Below are positions 21,451 through 32,006 of a stretch of DNA of 64,000 nt, in pieces. How positions within the stretch are numbered: position 1 is the first letter of the stretch; every line of letters starts with the position of its first letter. Location: the NCBI GenBank assembly GCA_029204225.1, contig MU831880.1, forward strand, positions 1-64,000. The letters are read 5' to 3'. The notes beneath the pieces are model-generated. The model saw nothing but the letters and a program-made list of their open reading frames with translations, ran no database searches and was not told the DNA's origin. This DNA is from Diphasiastrum complanatum (Eukaryota > Streptophyta > Lycopodiopsida > Lycopodiales > Lycopodiaceae). The position numbers were made by a program, and so were the translations under genes.

Positions 21451-24221
21451 TTTCTGGATACTCTTGGAAGAATTCTTCTTTCATCCATCTTGCATCCATA
21501 GTAGGATAGTTCTTAAATTTGAGGAGGTATAATGTAGAAGTTATCCCTTTTCTTCCAGTTCTTGTCTTGTGCATCAATATCTGCTCAGGTTGAAGGATTT
21601 CTTCGGTTCCTTGAACTTCTGGTGGTTCGAAATCTGTAAATCCTTCTGGTTCCGGACCATTGAATTTCTTTAGCAAGTAATACTTGTGTCTCGATGCATG
21701 GTAGGCCAATAAAAGAATCTTTTCAGAGCTTCTAGAGTTGAAGGGATTCCTTTATGTCCTGCATAGGGAGGACTATGGGTTTCTTGAAGGATCTTGGTTC
21801 TAAATGCTATAGGAATACATAGCTTATTTTCTTTGAATAAATAACCTTCTTTCAAAACATAGTCTTTATGACTTTGATTTCTTTCAAGTATTTCAAAGAT
21901 ATGCTGGAAGTTGGAATCACTAGCATACATACTTTTCATAGGAAGGAAATCTTCATGATATGCTAGAGAAATATGGTTGACCTTGGGGATTCTTGATAAT
22001 GCATCGACGACCTTATTGTCCTTTCCTGGGTGATGAAGTAGCTGAAAATGGAAAGTACTAAGGTAGTTAGCCCATTTTAGATGTTTTTCTCGAATTAGCT
22101 GTTGGGTGAGAAAGTACCTAAGGCTTTGATGATCTGTTTTAGCTAGGAAATCATTTCCTAGTAGACAGTGCTTCCATAACTTAAGGGCATGAATAATGGC
22201 CAAAAGTTCTTTCTCATAAATGTCGTACTGTACTTCTGCCCCTTGAAGTCGTCTGCTTTCAAAGGCTACAACATGACCTTCTTGGTTTTAGACTGCCCCA
22301 ATACAGTCTAAACTTGCATCCACTTCCACAAAGAAAGGTTTACGAAGGTCGGGAATGATAAGAACAGGTCCAGTGGTAAGTGCATGCTTCAGATTATCAA
22401 AGGCATTTTGCTCTTTCTTATACCAATGAAATTTTACTCTCTTCTTAGTGAGTTCATGTAGTAGTGAGGCTATATGAGCAAAATGGCAAATAAACTTTCT
22501 ATAATAGGAAATAAGCCTAGGAAAGACCAAACTTCATGAATATTTCTTGGATTAGGCCAGTCTTGTATGGCTTTAATCTTTGAAAGGTCCATTTGGATTC
22601 CTTCCTTTGAAAACATATGTCCTAGAAAGTGTATCTTTTCTAGAAAGAATTCGCTTTTCTTATCTTTTATGAGAAGTGAGTTTTCTTGTAGGGTCCTAAA
22701 AACGATAGCTAGATGTCTTTTATCTTCTTCTTCATTTGCATTGAAGACTAAAATATCATCAAAGAATGTCCCTACAAAACGTTTATGAGGTCGAAAGATT
22801 CGTTCCATCATTCTATTGAATGTTGCGGGAGCATTAGTAAGACCAAAAGGTACCACTAAAAATTTATAAAGGCCAAAGTTAGATCTGAAAGCAGTTTCAT
22901 GGACATCTTCGGGTGCTACTCTGATCTGATGGTATCCATTTGTCAAATCAATTCTACTAAAGATTCAAGATCCATTTATCCTATTCATAATGTCATCTAT
23001 TCTTGGAATAGGAAAACGGTTCTTAACTGTAATCCTGTTTAAAGCACGATAGTCCACACACATCCTAAAACTCCCATCTTTCTTTTGTACCAAAAGTACA
23101 GGGGAGCATAGGAGTGGGTTTTATAAGACCTTTCTCTAAAAAATCATTAATTTGTTTAGAAATTTCTTCTTGTTGAGAATGGCTTACTCTATAGGGAGGT
23201 CTATTAAGTATGGAACTTCCAGGGATAATGTCTATCGTATGATCTTCATGTCTTTCAGGGGGTAAGGATTTTGGTAGCTCATCAAAAAAACAAGAAGAAT
23301 ACTTTAGTAAAAAGTCTTTTCTATTTTTGTCCAAAGAATGCGTATTTCCATCAACATCATCATCCATACTTTGAACAAACAACAAATAAGACAATACTAC
23401 TTTCTTTAGTACCTTTAATACCTAAATATGGCTTACCAAAGGGATTGTTTTGCCACTCTGTCCTGCATGCACACTAACATCTTTACCCTTGTGCTTCCAT
23501 GAAATCAAATGCTTATTATAGTCCACCAGAGGATTGTGCATTTTGTGCCAAGGCATGTCTAAGATTACATCTACTCCCTGTAAAGGACCTACCATGACCT
23601 CTATAGGTTCATAGTAATCGGAGATTTGAAGCTTAAGTTTTCCAGTTACAGGGTAAATGTTTGCATCACCATCAACAAAAGCACCTTTAGCCTTAACCAT
23701 AGATTCAGAGAAGGAACCAACTCCTATCTCTTGTGCAAGCTTAAAAGAGATGAAATTATGAGAGGAGCCTGCATCAAAGAGAATTAAACAGAGTTTGTTA
23801 TGGACTTGTCCCCATGTCTTGAGGAGATCATGGTTTTGAGTGTCTTCAATGCTTTGTACGACAACCTGCTTCCCTTTGTCTGCACTTGAAGCTTTGGTAT
23901 CTTTGAGTGGACATTTGAAGAAAAGGTGTCCCTTTTCCCCACACTTGAAGCATCTTCCTTCCTTGCGATAGGCCTGCACTTGTTCTTTGGAAAGGCGTTG
24001 AGTCTTCTCTTTTGGAGTTTGAGTGGTGGGATGTTCCTTCCTTTTGTTTCCGCTTCCATTTCGATGACTATCCTCGTTTTCCTAGATCTAGTAGAGGAAG
24101 TTGACTTGGAGGAAAGATGAGGAGATGACGACATAGATGAAGAGGAGCTTGAAGAGCCTCGTGAGGAGCTATCCATCTTTGATTGGAGTTTTTGGAACTC
24201 ACCTGTGATACACAAACTCAA
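21446..24221 (-). pseudogene. Chr-1 gag remnant, protease, RT, RNase H, chromodomain
   Basis: Starting from the high coordinate: a Ser-rich gag tail, zinc knuckle C-F-K-C-G-E-K-G-H-L-F-F-K-C, protease L-F-D-A-G-S-S-H-N-F-I-S, RT with V-P-F-G-L-T-N-A-P-A-T-F and F-F-D-D-I-L-V-F (F-D-D in place of Y-x-D-D), RNase H with F-V-E-V-D-A-S and K-T-D-H-Q-S-L, and an H2C2-type region G-H-K-G-I-P-S-T. It then jumps near 21,690 to a linker and a chromodomain (L-L-K-F-K-N-Y-P, D-A-R-W). The whole D,D(35)E integrase core is absent. Frameshifts lie near 23,090, 22,500 and 21,690, and a stop near 22,288. The final stop lies at the LTR edge. Confidence 0.88.
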
Positions 24222-24540
24222 GGCAAAAAGTACGAATAGACTGAAGATTCAGAAAAATGCCATTCTCCAAAAAGGAAGATAGAAGCTCACATTAACTAAC
24301 AAAGTATTGTCTCTAAAATAGAAAGCAAGTTGGAGATCCAATTCTCGAGGATCCCCCAAATGGAGTCTATTAGCTCTAATATTAAAGAGATCTTGTAAGA
24401 AAAAGAAAATTTGAGCGAAAGGAAAATCTATTCGAAAGTGAACATACAAAGTCCTGTGTATTGGCATTTGATTCAAGAATGAATACACACGGCCCTCACA
24501 TAAACTTCACAAAGAAAGAAAGAAAAAATAATAGAACCTG
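24222..24540 (-). other. Chr-1 leader, capsid region missing
   Basis: Only about 320 bp separate the primer site from the gag tail. The expected capsid domain is absent, so an internal deletion has removed it. Confidence 0.6.
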
Positions 24541-24552
24541 GCTCTGATACCA
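24541..24552 (-). promoter_or_regulatory. Chr-1 primer-binding site (initiator tRNA-Met)
   Basis: TGGTATCAGAGC on the minus strand, four bases after the ACA end of the 5' LTR. Confidence 0.9.
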
Positions 24553-24556
24553 AAAC

Positions 24557-25213
24557 TGTGAACTTGAAGTGAAGGTCTACTATTTCTAAAGTCTTGACAT
24601 TAGAAGTTGTGACTTAAAAAAAAAAAAGAACAAGTCATCATAACACTGTTAAATAGAACTTGAAAAAGAACTTAAAAACTTAGGGAAGAGCTTTAACATT
24701 CAATCACAAAATCATTCATTCAAGAGACTTGCTGAGGGGTCAAGATGGGACCCCCCTCCCCGAAGGATTTCTCTTTTCAAATTATGCAAGTTCAATTGGC
24801 CCAATGCCAATTACATATATAGTGGTTTTGGAAAGATGGATTCTTAGATCTTTACATCAACTAGAAGTTTACAAATTCTGGATCTTAAAGAATATTATAC
24901 CAAGAAAAGTGGTTCCTTATGACATGCACTTACTGATCAAGAAAAGAACATGCATAGGCATTTGACATCAGTAGTATGGCATGCATGAATCCAATTTGAC
25001 ATGCAAGCTTCAATTTCAACATGCAAACTTCAATTTCATACATGCAAGTTCCCAGATCAGACATGCAACTCCTAAATCAGACATGCATGACCAAAAAGTT
25101 ATGGATGATGTGACATGCAAAGTCATCAAGTCATGGATGGTGTGACATGCAAAGCCATCAAGTCATGGATGGTGTGACATGAATGGCCATCAGTCTTATG
25201 GATGGTGTGAAAG

Positions 25214-25247
<34 letters not shown>

Positions 25248-26193
25248 AAGAGATAGGAGAAAGTGAGTGTGTGTGAAAGTGGTTCCAAAAAGTGATTACA
25301 GTCCAAGCTTGATAGATCCTCCTCAAGCCATAGCTCCAAGCTTTCTTCCAAGCACCTACACACACACAAGCAAGAGCAAGAGGCAAAGCAAAAATGAATG
25401 GGAGATGAATAATGAGGGAGAGAGGCGAGTTAGTCCTTTTATAGGGAATGTGTAGTCTTTAGGAAGTGGCTAAGGTGTCCAAAATAAGTGTGAGAGGTGT
25501 AAGGGAGACTCTAGGGTAAGTTAAGTGAGAGGGTGAGGTGTATAGGTATGAGAGAGTGTTTATCACTTAGTTAGAGCAAAAGGGGAGGAGTAGGAGGGCG
25601 CATTTTCCTAGGTGTCCTATTGTTTTCAAGCCATGTGGAAAAGTAGGTAAGTTACATATTGATAAGGATAGAAGGTAGGTAGTCTAACATTCAATGTTAG
25701 TCACTTTTAAGTTGAATATTTCTTTGTGTACAACATTGGGATCCACCCAAGTGTTTTTCATGTCATGGGAAAGGCTTTGTATATGTTTATCTTACCTTGC
25801 ATAATTTTCAACATTTCCTAGGCTCTTTTTTCTAGGGGTTGCCCATCCCCAGTCATAGTGGAGTGTGACACAAAGGGTGATTAGTCCTTTGGTTTCTTCT
25901 CCCAGTCTTTATAGACTCGAGTGAGCCTTCTTTATAGACTCGATTGAGCCTTCTTCGGGTACCATCTTTAAGCTTTAAGAAGCTTCTTTGGATTCTTTCT
26001 TCAGGTACTCTTCTTAGTACTTGCACATACCCTTAGGAAAAGGTTAGAAGCCATACCATCAATGGTTCATCCTTAGATTCTATTTCTAGAACTTGCATAT
26101 CAAACTGTTAGCATCGCTCTACAATTTCATTTCTTGTCTTCAGGTAATGATACCTGCACTCATAATTCATCAGTTAGAGTAATAAGCTCTAAT
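24557..26193 (-). repeat. Chr-1 5' LTR
   Basis: About 1.64 kb, partner of 19887-21450, with the same motif array, GA and CA tracts. It is slightly longer because of two extra blocks. Confidence 0.88.
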
Positions 26194-26649
26194 ATTCAAA
26201 ATACATTTCATACAAAAATGATGGAAGCCTGAATAGCCTTTATTTCTTGGTCAATTTGGTCTATACAATTTTACACTTTCTGGACACGCGCGAGTTCTCC
26301 CTCCTCACGACCTTCTCTCTCTCCTCTCTTCCAGCCAGCTATGGCTTTGCAAGGTTTTGTGCTGCCCTCAAAAAAACAAATCCAACTTCTTTTATAGATT
26401 GTGGTCATCCATGACTGGCTGCACACAGGGTCGCCCAACTCCAGCGCCCATCCTCATGTTTTTACAGCATCAAAAATCACTTCCAACAGAGAGAGATCAA
26501 GGATTTTCATAGACAAACCCTAGCTGAGCAAGGAAAGAGATTTTTTCGCCTTCACTTAGGTTTTCCTTGAGATTCCTCTTGTTGTTGCCTATCCCACTGA
26601 GGTCACCCAATCTCTAGCTTTCCAGTGCAATTTATGGCATTTAAATTGG
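26194..26649. other. No gene recognised
   Basis: About 455 bp with C- and T-rich tracts between Chr-1 and Co-4; no coding signal. Confidence 0.4.
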
Positions 26650-27870
26650 TGTAGGATCGATGATGACTTGAATGCTTACCATCTTTTCCATGGGCGCAAA
26701 GATCTCTTCATAGTCAATACCATGCTCTCGTGCATATCCTTTTGCCACCAACCTTGTCTTGTACTTGTTCATTGATCCATCTTGGTTTGTCTTCACTTTG
26801 AAGATCCATTTTCATCCAATAGCCTTCTTGTCCTTTGAAAGCTTCATGAATATCCATGTTTCATTCTTCATAAGAGCTTGATACTCAAGATCCATTGCTT
26901 GGATCCACTCCTCTTTTTGCCTTGCTTAGGCTCAACAAAAGAGGTTAGGAAAGTATAGTTTGTATCACCACCAACTTGCTTACCTTTTTCATCACAAGTG
27001 AGCCTCAAAGATTGTTGCCTTTGCCTTGATGTCCTCCTTGGCTTTTGAATTGAAGTAGACCCTTCCACATCAACATCCAAAGTATCCTCAATTACATTAT
27101 CAACATCAAGAATGTTCGATCCAATGTCCACACCACCAAAAGAAGAAACTTTTGGAAAGTTAACTTCATAAAAAATGACATCTCTTCCAATGACCACTTT
27201 CCTTATTGAAGGAATGTAAACTTTGTAAGCCTTGCTTACCTCACTATAGCCAACAAACACACCTTTCTTTGAAGATGGATCGTTCTTGGTTCTATCATCA
27301 AGAGTGATGTTGATATAGCAAATGCATCCAAAAGTTTTGAAAAAGTTGACACTTGGCCTTCTGCCAAACAATATTTCAAAAGAGATTTTTCCATCCAATA
27401 CCACACTCGACCATCTATTGCATAGAAAATTAGCACACAACAAAGCTTGATCCCAAAAGGATTTAGGAAGATTTGCACCTAGCTTCATGGCTTTGGCACC
27501 TCACATAAAAGTCTATTCTTCCTCTTGGCCACTCCATTTTGTTGTGGTGTCCTTGGGCTTGTGTACTCCCTCTTGATCCCATGCTTATCACAAAATACCT
27601 TGAACTTGGTATAAATATACTCACCACCATTGTCACTCCTCAAGCACTTGATCTTTGTAGAAAGTTGGACTTCCCTTGCAATCTTGAACTTGACAAAGAC
27701 ATCAAACACCTCATCTTTGCTCTTTAGTAAATACGCCCAACAAAATCTACTAAAATCATCAATGACAGTCACATATATCTTAGCACTTCCATTGCTAATT
27801 GTAGTAACACCATAAATATCCAAACACATAAGTTGAAAAGTCTTACTTGATCTTGATGTAGACCTGGGCA
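26650..27870 (-). pseudogene. Co-4: integrase to RT-start fragment of a Co-2 relative
   Basis: Both readable parts match the Co-2 polyprotein closely. The integrase core has D-D-F-S-R-F-C-W, L-R-S-D-N-G-G-E-Y and P-Q-Q-N-G-V-A-K-R-K, where the catalytic Glu is Lys. A frame change near 27,486 leads to the C-I-C-Y-I-N-I and G-Y-S-E-V-S-K-A-Y region. Past 26,868 the RT start (W-I-F-K-V-K-T-N-Q-D-G) is readable in another frame. It is cut at both ends, and its right edge joins Co-5 directly. Confidence 0.88.
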
Positions 27871-27871
27871 G

Positions 27872-29783
27872 AAGCTGTTATATCAGTTGCCTACTTACAT
27901 AATCGATCCATCACCAAAGCCCTAAATGGCAAGACACATTATGAGGTGTGGACAGGATCAAAACCATCACTCAAACATATTCGAGTTTTTGGATGTATCG
28001 CTTTCGCTCAGATCCCTGAGGATCTACGAAGAAAGCTAGATGACAGGAGCAGGAAAACGATTTTCATCGGCTATTCCCAAAATCACAAGAAATACAAGCT
28101 CTACATTTTGAATACCAAAAAGGTATTCACCAGTAGAGATGTCATTTTCATGGAAGACCAGTTCCTTGACCACAAAGGGAAAGCTGCTAGTAATTCTGAC
28201 TCACGAATGGAGCAACTAGTCAAGTCTGATCAATTCATCAGAGGACTAAAGTTCAACCCAGGAGGTTGAATAGGTCCAGATAGCCCTCATCCAGATTTAT
28301 GGATGATTTGGCTTGCTACTTTGTATAAGAATCGACCACAGTTTCTGAGACGATGTCTACTCCTGATGCTGACCAGTGGAAATTAGCGATGGACACCAAA
28401 TTCGATTCTCTGTTGGAGAATCAAACATGGACACTCACTGAGCTACCAAAATATCGAAACCCAATGGATATTCAAAGCGAAGTATGACATTGAAGGAAGG
28501 CTAAATCATTACAAGGCCAGACTAGTCGCCAAAGGATTTCTCCAGATTCCAGATCTGGATTATTCAGAAACCTTCAGCCCAGTCATCAAACATGCTTCGA
28601 TCCGCCTACTCCTCTCCTTTGCAGCTGCAACAGATCTCGAAGTTCATCAAATGGATGTGTAGACCGCTTTCCTCAATGGAACCATCGAAGAGAAAATCTA
28701 TATGACATAGCTAGAGGGATACGAACTCAATGGCAAGCAATAGTGCCTTGTATGCAGGATTCACAAGGCGCTCTACGGGCTAAAATAGTCACCCAAACTC
28801 TGGTCCCAAAAGATCAATGCATTTCTGATAGAGAATGGTTTTATTCCAAAATTAGCAGACTCGAATGTTTACTTCAAATCTGCATCAGAATACTTCATCA
28901 TCATCACTCTCTAGGTAGATGATACACTTTTATTTAGTAATAATCTAAATCTGATGAAGGATACAAAATACATGTTGGCCCAGGAATACAAGATGACTGA
29001 CATGGGTCCAGCCCACTATTGTCTCGGAATTCAAATTCAATGAGATCGACCCAGCAGACTGATCTTCATAAGTCAGCAACGATATCTCAACAACGTGCTG
29101 AAAAAGTATGGAATGGCCAACTACAAACCCAGTCTCTTTCCACTCGACCCTGGACTGAAGCTATCAAAGGAACAATCTCCTCAAACTGAGGCAGAAAAGA
29201 AGGAGATGAAGCGCTACATGTTTCAATCCATCATTGGCTCACTGATGTATGCAATGATCTGCACATGACCAGACCTTGCATATTCGATCAGTATACTCAA
29301 CTAATTCATGTCAAATCCAGACATAGCTCATTGGAAAGCGCAAACAAAGGTCATGAAGTACATTCAAGCAATGACAACTCTCAACATCTGCTATGGAGGT
29401 AGCCAAACTACCAAGGCACTATAAAATCAACTTCTGGATTTGTATTTTTATACAACCAAGGCCCAATCTCATGGAACAGCCGGAAGCAGACCTCAGTTGC
29501 ATTATCATCAACAGAATCCAAATACATTGCTACCACAAATACAACCAAAGAGGCGATTTGTCTTAGGCAACTGCTTGCAAACCTCAATCTTGCACAACCA
29601 CTTCCTACAACAATCTATTGTGACAATCAAAGCATAATAGCGCTATCTCTCAATCCAAGATTTCACTCTCGAAGAAAACATATAGAAATCAGATATCACT
29701 ACCTTAGATAGAAAGTGCACAATAAGGAAGTACTATTGATTTTCTGCAGGACAAAGTTTTTCAAGATTTACATTAAGGGGGAG
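27872..29783 (+). pseudogene. Co-5: integrase tail, RT and RNase H of a Co-1/Co-7 type Copia
   Basis: It starts mid-integrase (A-E-A-V-I-S-V-A-Y-L), then G-C-I-A-F-A-Q-I and I-G-Y-S-Q-N-H-K-K-Y in an open stretch (27946-28269). The RT and RNase H are full of stops but show E-V-H-Q-M-D-V, A-L-Y-G-L-K, N-I-C-Y-G-G-S-Q and S-T-E-S-K-Y. A piece of RNase H near 29,420 is deleted. It ends in AAGGGGGAG, a polypurine tract, before the LTR. Confidence 0.85.
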
Positions 29784-30596
29784 TGTGAGATTTCTTATGC
29801 TCAGTCTTAAACAAATCGTTCAAGTAATGGGCATCTTCAAAAAAATTGAAGGCCGACAACATGTTTTTTGGCCTTCACATTTTTTCCCTTTCAAATTTTA
29901 TATGCCTTAGAAATCATTTTAAGACACCTTCGTCTTTTTCGCTCCTTAGCGAAAAATGGACACACTGGTCAAGTGGCCAGAATACCTTAGAAATCATTTT
30001 TAAGGCACCTTCATCTTTTTCGTCTTTTTCGCTCCTTAGCAAAAAATGCGACACATTGGCCAAGTGGCCAGAATACCTTAGAAATCATTTTTAGGCACCT
30101 TCGCCTTTTCGGCCTTTTTCTTTTTTCTCGCATTTTTGGCTGACCGACTTCGCCAACTTATAAGTAACCCTAAAACAGTTGGACAAACAAATATCCCAAA
30201 GGCGGTTGGTGGTTACCAACTTTTGTACATATGCAAAGACTGGCATAAATAGTCTTAAAGGCTTGTAAGATATTTTTTTGACACCTGTAAATCTCTATAT
30301 TAGCGGAATCAAGCTATGTAAGTGTTAACTTTTGGAATTTCTCTTTCAATCAGAGTCATCTGTGGCCAGCGTTATCATGCTCAGCAAGCTGAAGTTATTA
30401 CTTCAAGCCATTGTACTCACTGTTGATATTTATCGGAGTGCAATTTTTGCCTTACTACTGCGTCGTTCATTTGCGCAAACTATATGAATTCTTCTACTTG
30501 AATATTTCTGCTGCTAATTGTTGCATTTCCGTTCCTACACACCTACGCTCTGAGCAACTGAGCCTCCACTATGCTCACGACCACCGTTTTACAACA
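29784..30596 (+). repeat. Co-5 3' LTR (right end estimated)
   Basis: It starts TGTGAGATTT after the purine tract and aligns with the Co-7 LTR start (ATTTC..ATGCTCA, AGTAATGRGCAT). The end ACAACA near 30,596 is inferred from the Co-7 LTR. A CATAAATAG TATA-like box is at 30,244. Confidence 0.65.
29905..30110 (+). repeat. Tandem repeats in the Co-5 LTR
   Basis: A unit beginning CCTTAGAAATCATTTT occurs at 29905, 29985 and 30076 (periods 80 and 91; the last partial). Each holds CACCTTCGTCTTTTTCGC-like and AAGTGGCCAGAAT segments. Located in U3, so possibly enhancer units. Confidence 0.8.
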
Positions 30597-30749
30597 AAGA
30601 GACCCACTTCTACATGCAATTTTATGCCGAATTTTCACTAATAGCCGAGATTTACATGCCGATTTTTATAGTGTTGCAAAAATAAACCTCAATATTAGCT
30701 TTATTTTCTGTGTGGAAATATTGGCTAACATATTCTTAGAAGATTTCAT

Positions 30750-31331
30750 ATGAAAAATACAAATTTTTTTGATACACCTATGGAATCAAATGTAAAGCTC
30801 ACTATGAGAAGTAATGAACGATCCTTCAAGGACAATACTCTCTATAGAAAGCTAGTTGGTTCACTCATATATCTAACCATCACAAGACCTGATCTAAGCT
30901 ATTGTGTTGGTAGATTAAGTCAATTCATGCATGATCCTAGTGTGGAGCATTGGAAGCTAGGCAAGAGAGTATTGAGGTACATCTCAAGTTCTAGAGATTA
31001 TGGCATTGTTTATAGAGGGTCATCTCCTAGCTTGTTTGGATTTTCAAATTCGGATTTTGCAAGAGATCATATGGATAGGAAATCCATAAGTGCACATGCC
31101 ATTTTTATAGTCATGGAGCTATTTCATGGATGTCAAAGAAACAAGCAACAATCTCTCTATCATCAAACGAGACTGAGGCCGAGTCCAAAGCCTTGACATG
31201 ATGCACCAAGAAGATGCTACGGATCAAAAGGATGATAATGGATCTTAATTTGCTGGATTTAAGTGGCTTATCATTTTGTGAGAACAAGTCATGGAAAAGG
31301 AGGTGGAGCTTCAATTCAACATGTTCTCGAT
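30750..31331 (+). pseudogene. Co-6: RT end and RNase H fragment of a Co-2 relative
   Basis: It matches Co-2 from D-T-P-M-E-S through R-P-D-L-S-Y-C-V-G-R-L-S-Q-F-M to the RNase H start (F-S-N-S-D-F-A-R-D, where a conserved Asp is Asn). A frameshift follows near 31,110, and a deletion near 31,265 joins L-D-L-S to the Y-H-F-V-R region. Truncated at both ends and in opposite orientation to Co-2. Confidence 0.85.
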
Positions 31332-31640
31332 CCATGGATGGATGTTAGCTTGCATTTAGGCATCTTGTCTTGGCATATTAGTATAAAACATGCATTTTAA
31401 GTGTTGATTTTGGAAGAATTTTGCTTGGTTTGTGTAGATTTTTTGCTTGAAATCTGTTTTGATTGTTGAGCAAGGAAGGCTAGATAGATCACCAATCCTA
31501 AGATCCATCAAGAAAATCACAAAATTGCAGAATGTCCAAATAAAGGTATATTTAATTCCTTCTGTCGAGAATGCAAATCTGGACATTCCTACAAAGATTG
31601 TCACCTTTAACTTTTCCATTGAGCATTATTATGATCAAAC
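31332..31640 (+). mobile_element. Ty3-f1: leader and zinc-knuckle fragment of the Ty3-2 family
   Basis: The first part (31332-31510) is the reverse-complement match of the Ty3-2 leader next to its primer site (40460-40660), including GTTAGCTTGCATT and AGATCACCAATCYTAAGATC. It then jumps straight to a gag zinc knuckle, F-C-R-E-C-K-S-G-H-S-Y-K-D-C (about 31,557-31,600). Most of gag is deleted. Confidence 0.75.
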
Positions 31641-31649
31641 TAAGGCAAG

Positions 31650-32006
31650 TAGTTAGTTCTATACCAAGGAAAGCCATTGACCCATCTGCACCAGTTTTTA
31701 TAGTAGAGAGGAGGACCCTGGCCTCTAAATCCTATTGGTCCATTTTTGCCTCCCTATTTATTCAAATTTGAAAAAGAGTGGGAACCATCCAAATTGGAGG
31801 GAAACCCAACTTTATTCACTAACTTGACATTTAGACCCTGCAACATTAAAAGTCTCGCAAAAAGGCCTAAAGTCCTTTTATTGACTTTCTAATTAATCAA
31901 ATCACTATGTGATCATCGGGTTGGACTTACACACGCAGGGTGGCAAATCCCTCTCACTTATTAACTAGGGGTTAGGGTTGTCTTGGGATTCGCAAACTCT
32001 CCAACA
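31650..32006 (-). repeat. Ty3-2 3' LTR (partial)
   Basis: Begins (minus strand) TGTTGGAGAG at 32006 and aligns with the first half of the Ty3-1 LTR. Only about 357 bp remain. A possible box reading ACTATAAAAACTGG lies near its truncated end. Confidence 0.8.

Larger units (their letters stand above)
19887..26193 (-). mobile_element. Chr-1: deleted chromodomain Ty3/gypsy element with two LTRs
   Basis: Minus-strand element with 5' LTR (24557-26193), initiator tRNA-Met primer site (24541-24552), short gag remnant, protease, RT, RNase H, H2C2 finger, chromodomain and 3' LTR (19887-21450). The capsid part of gag and the whole integrase catalytic core are missing, so it cannot move without help. 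The LTRs differ by scattered substitutions and indels, so it is clearly older than Co-2. No target duplication was identified. Confidence 0.88.
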
